IMG/VR virus record: IMGVR_UViG_3300046370_000620
Span: 1-20,881 of that record
Strand: one strand, 5' to 3'
DNA length: 20,881 nucleotides
Source of the DNA: a virus
Position numbers and translations under genes: made by a program. The notes below the pieces were generated by a model. That model was not told the DNA's origin, searched no databases, and was given only the letters and a program-made list of their open reading frames with translations. Positions 13,363-20,609 of the stretch are shown piece after piece; positions within the stretch are counted from its first letter, which is position 1, and each line of letters opens with the position of its first letter.

Positions 13363-13583
13363 TGAGAGATGAAGAACTAATGGAAGACGCACTCGAGCAA
13401 TTCCAACATCATGCTCGAGCAAAGTTTTTAAAGGGTATTCAGGAGCATAACCCTAATGGAGACAAAGGGCTCTCTAGAATGCATATGCTCCAGAAAATCG
13501 ATGCCTGTAAAGAGGAGGTCACCGATCTCTGGTTTTATTTGTACGCATTAGAGCAAGAACTTTTAGACGGACGGAGAAAATGA
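13362..13583 (+). CDS. small MazG-like/nucleotide pyrophosphohydrolase-type protein
   Basis: 73 aa. A helical protein with KFLKGIQEHNP followed by KIDACKEEVTDLWFYLYALE; the E-E-x-x-D-x-x-x-Y-L pattern resembles the metal-binding helix of small phage proteins annotated as dATP/dGTP or MazG-like pyrophosphohydrolases. Activity cannot be shown, and the protein is short. Good Shine-Dalgarno (AGGAGG) and TAATG coupling to the gene before; ATGA overlap with the gene after. Confidence 0.55.
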   Translation: MRDEELMEDALEQFQHHARAKFLKGIQEHNPNGDKGLSRMHMLQKIDACKEEVTDLWFYLYALEQELLDGRRK

Positions 13584-13954
13584 AAATTACTCCAGCCATT
13601 AAAAATAAGGTTCTTCAATTGAGAGGTGAAGGAACGAGTTATGGCAACATAGCAAAAGCGACAAAGATTAGTAAGGCTTCTGTAATTAATATTATTAAAG
13701 CCAGACAACAACAGTCTGAGGTCACAGAAGGAGCCATCCGTCAATCAAATGAAAACCCTCTTTTACCAAGAGGGACTGTCGAAGCGAAAGTTCTCAAGCC
13801 ATGCATCAATCCGAGACTGATCATGATTTATTTTGGAGAACCAGAGAATATCGCGAAGTGCGTAGTAAAACCGGGGATGAATTATCGAAGAGATAAAACC
13901 ATCAAGGTTCAACGAGTAGAATTTAGTGAAGATCCCATCTACAGACTTGTGTGA
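13580..13954 (+). CDS. HTH DNA-binding protein
   Basis: 124 aa. Residues 8-42 (VLQLRGEGTSYGNIAKATKI then SKASVINIIKARQ) form a clear helix-turn-helix of the Hin/resolvase or transposase-like type. The C-terminal 60 residues are basic with beta character and unassigned. Placed between terminase and portal, where phages often carry small regulators or the small terminase; either is possible. Confidence 0.65.
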   Translation: MKITPAIKNKVLQLRGEGTSYGNIAKATKISKASVINIIKARQQQSEVTEGAIRQSNENPLLPRGTVEAKVLKPCINPRLIMIYFGEPENIAKCVVKPGMNYRRDKTIKVQRVEFSEDPIYRLV

Positions 13955-14171
13955 GGAAACTCCTGAGGAGCAAAACAGACGCATCAATTCGATGCTTCGA
14001 GCTATGGTTGTAGAGGGTGCTGTAGACGCAATCAGCAAAGATGAAGACCCACCAGAATTTTCGAGGACAGAGATAAGCGACTTTGTCGGATGCAGTAAAG
14101 ACACCATTCGTAGGATTGAAAAAGAAGCCCTGCGCAAAGTCGAAAAACATTTGTTACAATCAAAGGAGTAA
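13926..14171 (+). CDS. sigma-70 region 4-like HTH protein
   Basis: 81 aa from a GTG at 13926 (a TTG at 13947, overlapping the upstream stop by 8 bases, is an alternative). Residues about 46-75 (FSRTEISDFVGCSKDTIRRI then EKEALRKVEKH) closely resemble sigma-70 region 4, which binds the -35 element. There is no region 2, so it is not a complete sigma factor; it may be a late-gene activator or an origin/packaging-site binder. Two bases before the portal gene, whose Shine-Dalgarno AAAGGAG lies in its end. Confidence 0.65.
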   Translation: MKIPSTDLCEETPEEQNRRINSMLRAMVVEGAVDAISKDEDPPEFSRTEISDFVGCSKDTIRRIEKEALRKVEKHLLQSKE

Positions 14172-14173
14172 AC

Positions 14174-16243
14174 ATGGCGGAACCAGAAAACGAGTTACAG
14201 GAATATGACATCGAGCCTGACATCGATGTGTTAAAAGCCGACTTTGAGAGATGTCGTACGAATCTATCGTATTATCTCGATTTGTCAGAAGAGAATCGGG
14301 ATGTCCGAAGAAACCTCTGGGCGGGTAAAAGCAAGACTTCGAGAAAGGAATCGGCTGATTCGTTTCCGTGGATGGGAGCCTCAGATTTGGAGGGAAATTT
14401 GGTGGGCCCGATTGTGGATGCAGATATTGCTATCCTCAAATCATCAGTAAAGAAAGCGAATATAGTCGCGTCACCAGTTGAGACATCAGACATAAGCTCT
14501 TCAGCAATAGTATCCAATTTCATGAAGTGGCGAGTAAGCACTATGGATGAGCTTCCAAGAGAAATATCCATCGGAGCGAACTACCTACAGGAAAACGGAA
14601 TATGTTTTTTCGGCGTAAGTTTTAAAAGAGAAGTCACAAGAGTTCTTCGTCCATTATCACTCGAGGAGATCGCCGCCATTTCTCCAGAATTGATAGCAGC
14701 TTTGCAAGACGATGAGATGAAGGATAGCGCCTTGGAATTACTCCAAGGCGCTTTTCCTGACATTTCTAAATCTCGCATTAGAAAGATGTACAAAGAACTG
14801 AGGAAAGATGGTGTAACCGAGGTTCCTACCACTAAGGTAATAACTAACCGCCCCACCCTTCGTTCTTACGAGCTCGGCAGAGATTTAATTGTAGATTCAA
14901 ATATTCAGGATCTACAGTCAGCAAGAGCAATCTATGTAGTATCCTACTTCACGCCGGAACAGTTGATGGGAAAAGTAAAAACTGACGGCTTCGATGAAGA
15001 TTTTGTAAAAGATGCGATAGAGAACACAACTGGATCCTTTTCGAATGAGCACGATGGATTCAGACAAAATGTCTTAGTCGGTCAACATGAGGCTCCTGAG
15101 CATTTTGATGGATTGATCAGACTTATAACCTGTTACCGCCGGGAAGTTGATGAGGATAATATCCCCATATGCTGCACTACCATTTTCTCTGAAAATGCAG
15201 AAGGTTATGCTAAGAAATATATAATGAATGTGGATGCAGGACGCTACCCATTCGTTTGTATTACTAGAGAACAAATAACCAGAAGGTTATTTGATTCACG
15301 CGGATTACCCGAGCTGCTTAGGTCGTATCAAACGGCGGTCAAAAGTGAAATGGATCAGCGTAGAGATATGGCATCACTAGCAACTTGTCCTCCATTGGAG
15401 TACCAAATTGGTAGGAAGCCAGAAATGATCGGCGCGGGCGCACGAATTCCGGTGCGTAGACGCGGAGAAGTAGGATTCATGGAGGTCCCGAAACCCCACC
15501 CTGCCAGCATGGAAGTAGAAATGCAGATAAGAACTTTAGCTGCGAAGATGACTGGCAGACCCACCTCTGAAGCGGATGCGGTTGAAGCTAATCTAATTCG
15601 TCAGGGTATGATCGATAATTGGCTACACGGAATCTCACAGGTACTTCGTAAAATGTGGATCTTAGATAGAAGTTATAATTCTGAAATCTTTTTCAGAGTT
15701 ACGAATAATGCCCAATTGATGAACATCGTGATGGATGAGACAGCTCATGAATACGACTTCTCATTGTCAATCAACTCTAACAACTTTGACGAAAAACAAG
15801 TTATCGAAAAGCTTCAGGCGGTCGGACAAATCATGGCTCAATACGATAGGCAAGGACAAGCAAGGTACGATGTTTTCCTTAGGACTTTCCTCGACGCCAT
15901 CGATCCAAATCTCGCAAGTCAACTTATCGCACCAGCAGAGGAAGCGACCACCAAAGAGATCGAGCAAGTGACACAAGACTTCTCCAAAATCTCTTCAGGC
16001 ATGGTAGTAAACGCTCCAGAGAATGCTAATGCTCAGTTAAGACTTCAGGTAATACAATCTATATTACAAGGAACTGAGACTATTCCCGCAGAGGATTTGC
16101 AGCAGAAATTACAGGAGGACGAAAAGTTTAAAGCCAGGCTCGACACATATGTTAACCAGCTAACTTTCCAGGTCCAGCAACAGCAAAATGCTCTTACTGG
16201 TAAATTAGGAACCGAACCCGGGAATGTTCCCGCAGCAGCTTAA
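14174..16243 (+). CDS. portal protein
   Basis: 689 aa. The N-terminal segment FPWMGASDLEGNLVGPIVDA (about 65-84), a phage-type core of mixed alpha/beta with long helices (about 330-560), and a C-terminal Gln-rich coiled tail match large phage portal proteins. The dodecameric portal is the channel for DNA packaging and connects head to tail. It follows the terminase genes and precedes the scaffold and capsid, the standard order. Good Shine-Dalgarno (AAAGGAG). The coding sequence contains two perfect hairpins (14726-14752, 15272-15293). Confidence 0.85.
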   Translation: MAEPENELQEYDIEPDIDVLKADFERCRTNLSYYLDLSEENRDVRRNLWAGKSKTSRKESADSFPWMGASDLEGNLVGPIVDADIAILKSSVKKANIVASPVETSDISSSAIVSNFMKWRVSTMDELPREISIGANYLQENGICFFGVSFKREVTRVLRPLSLEEIAAISPELIAALQDDEMKDSALELLQGAFPDISKSRIRKMYKELRKDGVTEVPTTKVITNRPTLRSYELGRDLIVDSNIQDLQSARAIYVVSYFTPEQLMGKVKTDGFDEDFVKDAIENTTGSFSNEHDGFRQNVLVGQHEAPEHFDGLIRLITCYRREVDEDNIPICCTTIFSENAEGYAKKYIMNVDAGRYPFVCITREQITRRLFDSRGLPELLRSYQTAVKSEMDQRRDMASLATCPPLEYQIGRKPEMIGAGARIPVRRRGEVGFMEVPKPHPASMEVEMQIRTLAAKMTGRPTSEADAVEANLIRQGMIDNWLHGISQVLRKMWILDRSYNSEIFFRVTNNAQLMNIVMDETAHEYDFSLSINSNNFDEKQVIEKLQAVGQIMAQYDRQGQARYDVFLRTFLDAIDPNLASQLIAPAEEATTKEIEQVTQDFSKISSGMVVNAPENANAQLRLQVIQSILQGTETIPAEDLQQKLQEDEKFKARLDTYVNQLTFQVQQQQNALTGKLGTEPGNVPAAA
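14726..14752 (+). terminator. terminator-like hairpin inside portal gene
   Basis: AGCGCCTTGGA (14726-14736), loop ATTAC, TCCAAGGCGCT (14742-14752), then TTT: eleven perfect GC-rich pairs followed by a short T-run. It would read as a weak intrinsic terminator on the plus strand in the middle of an essential gene. Confidence 0.5.
15272..15293. repeat. perfect 9-bp hairpin inside portal gene
   Basis: CAAATAACC (15272-15280), loop AGAA, GGTTATTTG (15285-15293). Confidence 0.6.
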
Positions 16244-16247
16244 TATT

Positions 16248-16463
16248 ATGACAATTGATCAAGCATTACGAAGTATCAAGGATACTACTGAGTGGAACAT
16301 CATTATGGAGTTTCTCGAAAAAGAGCGGGAAATGTTGATAAACGATTTTCACACTCCTGAGTTAATGGATGCACCACAAGCACTAGCTAGACTCGGAGGA
16401 GAGATATCAACTTTAGATCGAATTATTCGGACTTTCAACAATGGGCAAAGTCAAAGAGATTAA
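16248..16463 (+). CDS. small helical hypothetical protein
   Basis: 71 aa from the ATG four bases after the portal stop (an in-frame ATG at 16224 lies inside the portal gene and is less likely). Helical with heptad-like hydrophobics (TTEWNIIMEFLEKEREMLIN). No family recognised; small head-associated or assembly proteins are common in this slot. Its 3' end overlaps the next small gene by 23 bases. Confidence 0.6.
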   Translation: MTIDQALRSIKDTTEWNIIMEFLEKEREMLINDFHTPELMDAPQALARLGGEISTLDRIIRTFNNGQSQRD

Positions 16464-16608
16464 GCAGTTCAAATCGGTTATTGTATCCGATTTGAACAGA
16501 TGGTTTGAAGAGTCAGATCTAGATGTGCCAGATTTAGCTGCTGCCGCAGTTGACGCAATAGAAGACTGGCTTGATGAAGAAGTAGTCGACTTCGAGCCTG
16601 ACGAATAA
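16441..16608 (+). CDS. 55-aa acidic hypothetical protein
   Basis: An ATG at 16441, inside the end of the preceding gene, opens a frame to a TAA at 16608. The product starts basic (MGKVKEIKQFKS) and turns strongly acidic (AIEDWLDEEVVDFEPDE), with a plausible amphipathic helix. The composition looks selected, but no Shine-Dalgarno is obvious, and its first third contains a perfect 11-bp hairpin. It is the last plus-strand gene before the leftward cargo genes. Confidence 0.6.
   Translation: MGKVKEIKQFKSVIVSDLNRWFEESDLDVPDLAAAAVDAIEDWLDEEVVDFEPDE
16467..16497. other. perfect 11-bp hairpin just after a stop codon
   Basis: GTTCAAATCGG (16467-16477), 9-base loop, CCGATTTGAAC (16487-16497), four bases after the stop at 16463. 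It looks like a terminator stem without a T-run and overlaps the 55-aa gene. Confidence 0.65.
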
Positions 16609-16616
16609 TTTGTCAG

Positions 16617-17162
16617 TCAATCTTCACGATCAGTTGGACTGATATAAAAGTGCGATTTCTCATTATTTTCGTTGGTTGCTTCCACAATCAAGTACTCAAG
16701 ATTGTTAGCAAATAAAACATTATTGATTCTGTAAGACTGATTGCCATCTGTTTGCCCGTCTCCAAACACAAATTTATCTCCAATTTCAAATAACTGGGTA
16801 TCTAGAAAGCTTGCCCGATTCTTATCATCAGGGTTATGCATTACTTTCCCTACGAATCGGTTACTGGAAAGAACTTTATTTTTTAGGATTTTTGGACCAA
16901 AAGTGAAAAAAGACATAGTCTTGTTACCCTCATAATCCCCAGCAACTCTCACCCATCTGACAAAACTTCCATTATTTGCTGTTTCAAAATATAGGTAGTT
17001 ATCTACTTTTGAACTGTTTGATTCAAATTTGTAGCCCTCAGGTTCTTTTTTATCTTCGAACACATCGAAAACCCAAAGCAAAAAGATGGCAAATATTGAT
17101 AGAGGAATGTAATGACCATGTTTTTCCAAAAAACTTTTCTGATCTTCAGTAGACGACTTCAT
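16617..17162 (-). CDS. single-pass membrane protein, cargo gene
   Basis: 181 aa. One membrane segment at about 17-34 (YIPLSIFAIFLLWVF) after a short charged N-terminus, then a soluble beta-rich domain of about 140 residues. No family recognised. AT-rich, minus strand, only 8 bp from the convergent plus-strand gene, and 16 bases after the Sel1 lipoprotein gene in the same operon. Both interrupt the head operon, so a lysogenic-conversion or exclusion role is likely but unproven. Confidence 0.65.
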   Translation of the reverse strand: MKSSTEDQKSFLEKHGHYIPLSIFAIFLLWVFDVFEDKKEPEGYKFESNSSKVDNYLYFETANNGSFVRWVRVAGDYEGNKTMSFFTFGPKILKNKVLSSNRFVGKVMHNPDDKNRASFLDTQLFEIGDKFVFGDGQTDGNQSYRINNVLFANNLEYLIVEATNENNEKSHFYISPTDRED

Positions 17163-17178
17163 TGAAAATATGGTTTTG

Positions 17179-18030
17179 TTAATCGAATTTCACACTTTCG
17201 ATGATTTTCTCAGCTTCTTCAGTTGCTTCATCGATATCAGTCTGAGTAACCTTGTACAACCTCTTGTAACGGTCTAAATCTACATATTCTTCCTCTAAGG
17301 CACTATTGATTAAGTACCACATAAGTTTTCTTTTGTAATTTTTTGTTTCCCCCATTCCGTATCTTACAACCAAGGCAGACACTCCCCTTTTTTTCCCGGC
17401 AAATGCTCCTTCCTCGTATAACTCAACAGCTTTTGTTGCATTCTCTTCAACCCCTGTCCCTCGGTCATAACAATCTGCGAGAAAGCAAATTGCTTCTTTG
17501 TTACCACTTTCATATGCCTTACTGATCCATCTGAAAGCTTGTTTTTCATTCCTAATGACTCCTTTTCCGTATTGATATTGCATAGCTAAATAAAGGTACA
17601 AACGCTCATTACCATTTTCAGCAGATAGTTTGACATACTTCATTTCCTCTATCTTATTTTTTACGACACCCCTTTCATTTTGGTATGCCCAAAGGACATT
17701 GTGAATCGCACTTGTGTAATTTAAATCTGCTGCTTTTTTCCACCATTCAAAAGCTTTTTTATCATCTGCCTTTACTCCTTTTCCTTTCGAGTAAAAGTGT
17801 CCTAGATTGAACATTGCTGTTGCATTCCCTTCCCTTGCTAATCGAAGATTCCTGTCAAATGAAGATTCAAGGCTTTTTTCGTATTCATCAAAGTTTTTTT
17901 TGTATTCATTAAAACTTTTCTGGTAATTTTGAGCTTCCTCAGCTTTTTCCAACGAATCTTTTCTTTCACAGGAAGTCATAGCCCATGATATAAACATGAG
18001 CATAAAAAGAAGAAAATTTCGGCACTTCAT
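17179..18030 (-). CDS. Sel1-repeat lipoprotein
   Basis: 283 aa from the ATG at 18030 (a GTG at 18036 would add two residues). Signal peptide MKCRNFLLFMLMFISWAMTSC ends in a lipobox Cys21; the N-terminal part then has a short repeat of EYKKNF/EYEKSL type. Sel1-like helical repeats follow, with the usual A-x-x-x-G-x-x-x-A-x-x-x-L-G-x-x-Y pattern and G-x-G-V turns: KGKGVKAD, ERGVVKN, YGKGVIRN, RGTGVEEN. Such repeats are protein-interaction scaffolds, often at the cell envelope. AT-rich and on the minus strand between portal and scaffold, so almost certainly cargo. Confidence 0.85.
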   Translation of the reverse strand: MKCRNFLLFMLMFISWAMTSCERKDSLEKAEEAQNYQKSFNEYKKNFDEYEKSLESSFDRNLRLAREGNATAMFNLGHFYSKGKGVKADDKKAFEWWKKAADLNYTSAIHNVLWAYQNERGVVKNKIEEMKYVKLSAENGNERLYLYLAMQYQYGKGVIRNEKQAFRWISKAYESGNKEAICFLADCYDRGTGVEENATKAVELYEEGAFAGKKRGVSALVVRYGMGETKNYKRKLMWYLINSALEEEYVDLDRYKRLYKVTQTDIDEATEEAEKIIESVKFD

Positions 18031-18126
18031 AGGCACGAAAAAACACTACAGCAAAGCACCGGTCAATGCCTTTGATTTTTATTACTGTTTTTGCGGGTAA
18101 TTCTGCCAAACCCTGACCCCTGCGCC

Positions 18127-18199
18127 GTTTTAGGTTTCATAGCTCATAATAGTGTTTGGTGAGCTGTATCCAGCTCACAGAGGAGTGCGAACCTAAAAC
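18127..18199 (+). promoter_or_regulatory. structured leader of scaffold gene
   Basis: GTTTTAGGTT (18127-18136) pairs perfectly with AACCTAAAAC (18190-18199), enclosing hairpin GTGAGCTG-TATC-CAGCTCAC (18159-18178), the octamer TTTCATAG (18135-18142) and GAGGAG (18180-18185). The closing stem ends ten bases before the scaffold ATG at 18210. As the leftward cargo genes separate portal from scaffold, a promoter for the head genes should also lie in 18037-18209, though I cannot place it. Confidence 0.5.
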
Positions 18200-18209
18200 C
18201 AAACGCAGG

Positions 18210-19175
18210 ATGGAACAACCAACACAAACTGACGAGGCTCCGGTCGAAACGGGAGCAGAAAACACAAACGCCGATCTTTCGCTAAATGAATTAGCTAGTT
18301 CCTTTATGGAAAGAGTTGAAACAAAGGCAGAAGAAGAAACCGAACCTGAGGCAACTGAAGAAGTCACCGAATCAGAGGTTGCAGAAACAGAGGAGGAAGA
18401 TGACGGCAGCGATCTTTCACAGTCTGATGGAGAAGATGAGGATGAAGGTGCTGAAGATGATCAACCTAAATCAGTTCAAAAGCTTCTTAAACAGGTATCA
18501 CGCCTGACAGCCAGAAGTAAGGGAGCTGAGGAAGAGGTTGCTGAATTAAAGGCACAAATCGAATCTCTTAAAACACAGCCAACTCAAGAGCAGGATTCTA
18601 CTGATCTAGATCTGAATGATATGAATACTATTCAGGAACTGGAGAACCACCGCAAGAAGGCTCAAGCAGCAAAATCTTGGGCTCTTTCTCATGTCGGAAA
18701 GGATTATGTCGAGGAGGATGGTAAAGAGTATGATGGAGATGAGATCAGATCAATTCTGAGGGAAGCGGATAAGCATCTAACAGATTTGATTCCAAAAAGA
18801 GCTTCATATCTTTTCGAGAAACAGCAATGGGCAGAAGACACCCGAACTGTTTTCCCATATGTGGGAAAACAAGACGGAGCTAATTACGAGTCATTTGTTC
18901 AGATAAGAAATTCAGAGCAGTACAAGCCAATCTTAGACAGCTTACCAAATGGAGATTTTATCGCAGGAGTTATCGTAGAAGGTATGGCTTCAATTGAAGC
19001 AAGGCAGAAGGTAAAACCCAAAGCCAAAGTGAAGACCCCTCCGGTAACTGACATTGGTGATTCAATAGCACCACCAGTTCAGTCCAAAAAAGTCAGACAA
19101 CAAAAGAAGAAAGAAGCAATCGTCGGAAAATCAGGCGCTATATCGGTCGACCAACTTGCAGCATTCTTAACCTAA
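18210..19175 (+). CDS. head scaffolding protein
   Basis: 321 aa from the ATG at 18210; a TTG further upstream would start inside the leader hairpin and is rejected. Acidic low-complexity region (about 38-85), coiled coil (about 86-122, KSVQKLLKQVSRLTARSK then EEEVAELKAQIESL), helical middle, and a basic Lys-rich C-terminus (about 270-305), the part that contacts capsid protein in scaffolds. It lies immediately before the major capsid gene, the usual place. Assignment rests on composition and context. Confidence 0.8.
   Translation: MEQPTQTDEAPVETGAENTNADLSLNELASSFMERVETKAEEETEPEATEEVTESEVAETEEEDDGSDLSQSDGEDEDEGAEDDQPKSVQKLLKQVSRLTARSKGAEEEVAELKAQIESLKTQPTQEQDSTDLDLNDMNTIQELENHRKKAQAAKSWALSHVGKDYVEEDGKEYDGDEIRSILREADKHLTDLIPKRASYLFEKQQWAEDTRTVFPYVGKQDGANYESFVQIRNSEQYKPILDSLPNGDFIAGVIVEGMASIEARQKVKPKAKVKTPPVTDIGDSIAPPVQSKKVRQQKKKEAIVGKSGAISVDQLAAFLT
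18848..18871. repeat. perfect 10-bp hairpin inside scaffold gene
   Basis: TGTTTTCCCA (18848-18857), loop TATG, TGGGAAAACA (18862-18871). Confidence 0.65.
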
Positions 19176-19188
19176 CTTTTATTTTATC

Positions 19189-20241
19189 ATGGCAATCGCA
19201 TCAACAGTAACAGTCACCTCCCAGTCTGGAGCACGTGAAGATTTATCGAACCAATTGCGCAGAGTTGCGCCCCATCAATGTCCGATGTATTCTACGCTTC
19301 CGCAATCCGCAGCACCCAAAGCTCTTTTCACAGAATGGTTAGTAGATGATTTGGAAAACCCAAATTATGTACCGCGACCTGATGGCAAGGATTTGGTTCA
19401 CAACACCGATTATGAGGACTCTATTTCAAGTCGTGTAAGAATCGGAAATCGAATTCAAAGTTTTGATCGCTCTAGTACAGTTAGCCCTATCGCAGAGCTC
19501 ATAGATGTAGCCGGGCCCGAAACCAGTTTACTAGCAGCATCGAAGGCAAAACAGTTAATGACTTTGAAGACCGATGTAGAGGCAGCTATAGGATCCGGTC
19601 AGGTTCCTGCGGCTGGTACAACCACAGTTGGAGACAAGCTTGGTGGATTTTTTCACTTGAGCAATCCATCTGCTACGAATGGTGTTTTTGATACTGCCGC
19701 AAAGCAAGCATTCCGCAGTATTGGTGGCACAGCCGCTCAAAATGGTACTGCTGTAAACAGTCGCTTTGACTTCACTAACAACACAGTAACGGAAGCAAAA
19801 TTTCGGAAATTACTCCAGTCTGTATACGAAGCTGGCGGAAAAAGTCAGACCTACAGATTGTTCGCGGGAAGTGAGCTGATGAACGCGGTCACAGATTTTT
19901 CTCGAGCACTTAATGTTGTTGGAGATGCGTCTAGAGCCCAGTTCAATGCTAACATTTCTGGAACCACGATGACCCTTAGTGTGGTCGAGCTGGTCACAGA
20001 TTTTGGGATCGTGCAGGTCATTCCTAGCCTATTTTTAAATAGAGCATCAGGGACAGCACTCGCAGCAGCTGGAAGAAAGGCAGGAGCTCTGATTCCTACC
20101 GACGACACAGTTAGCCTGAAAGTACTCCAGCCCGTTACTGTGGAAGACCTTCCAAATAGCCTCGGAGGAGAGCGATTTAATGCTCGTACGATTCTAACTC
20201 TTTGCGTGACCAATCCAAGAGCTATCGGATCAATCGTCTAA
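19189..20241 (+). CDS. major capsid protein, SU10/DUF5309 type
   Basis: 350 aa. The N-terminal pattern LRRVAPHQCPMYSTLPQSAA followed by TEWLVDDLENPN, the central hydrophilic loop and the C-terminal beta-rich half ending ARTILTLCVTNPRAIGSIV match the SU10 major capsid family (HK97 fold). This is the main head shell protein, assembled on the scaffold encoded just upstream. The ATG is preceded by a U-rich leader (TTTTATTTTATC) with no Shine-Dalgarno, odd for a protein made in large amount. A hairpin terminator follows. Confidence 0.88.
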   Translation: MAIASTVTVTSQSGAREDLSNQLRRVAPHQCPMYSTLPQSAAPKALFTEWLVDDLENPNYVPRPDGKDLVHNTDYEDSISSRVRIGNRIQSFDRSSTVSPIAELIDVAGPETSLLAASKAKQLMTLKTDVEAAIGSGQVPAAGTTTVGDKLGGFFHLSNPSATNGVFDTAAKQAFRSIGGTAAQNGTAVNSRFDFTNNTVTEAKFRKLLQSVYEAGGKSQTYRLFAGSELMNAVTDFSRALNVVGDASRAQFNANISGTTMTLSVVELVTDFGIVQVIPSLFLNRASGTALAAAGRKAGALIPTDDTVSLKVLQPVTVEDLPNSLGGERFNARTILTLCVTNPRAIGSIV

Positions 20242-20260
20242 ACTTTAACAGTTAAACAGG

Positions 20261-20291
20261 AGGGCTGACCCTGATTTTCGGGGTCAGCCCT
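20261..20291 (+). terminator. hairpin terminator or attenuator after capsid gene
   Basis: GGGCTGACCC (20262-20271) pairs with GGGTCAGCCC (20281-20290), plus A20261-T20291; nine-base loop. It lies 20 bases after the capsid stop, with only TT then mixed bases after, so it may be a leaky terminator or an RNA-stabilising hairpin that sets capsid message above downstream genes. Confidence 0.7.
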
Positions 20292-20309
20292 TACCTACAT
20301 CTCAATATC

Positions 20310-20609
20310 ATGCCACTTAACATAATTGTAAAATCAGGAGGCGGTAAGGTCTCAAATTCTGAGCTATCTGAAACTTTAGCTAGAGCGAATGACGAAGCAG
20401 TCGCTAGGGATAATCATACTTATAAAGAGAGATCTCGGCGTATTCGTAAAGAAGCAGAGAAGATGAACTTCGGACCTGGTGTTAGACCAAGAGCGGTTTA
20501 CGACCTTAAAACCTACATGAACATCGAACAAGCTAACCCCGGTGCTATGACTGATGAGACCTTTTTGAAAGAGCTCAGACGCGACAACCCTGAGATGCGA
20601 CTCGATTGA
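20310..20609 (+). CDS. small basic/acidic hypothetical head-region protein
   Basis: 99 aa, highly charged and helical (KERSRRIRKEAEKMNFGPG), no recognised family. No Shine-Dalgarno before the ATG. Its stop overlaps the TTG start of the next gene (TTGA), so the two are coupled. By position it may be a decoration, adaptor or head-tail joining protein. Confidence 0.55.
   Translation: MPLNIIVKSGGGKVSNSELSETLARANDEAVARDNHTYKERSRRIRKEAEKMNFGPGVRPRAVYDLKTYMNIEQANPGAMTDETFLKELRRDNPEMRLD

Noticed and set aside
13763-14137. 124-aa minus-strand open frame
   Set aside because: Antisense to two coupled HTH genes with clear motifs.
19851-20213. 120-aa minus-strand open frame
   Set aside because: Antisense shadow of the major capsid gene.
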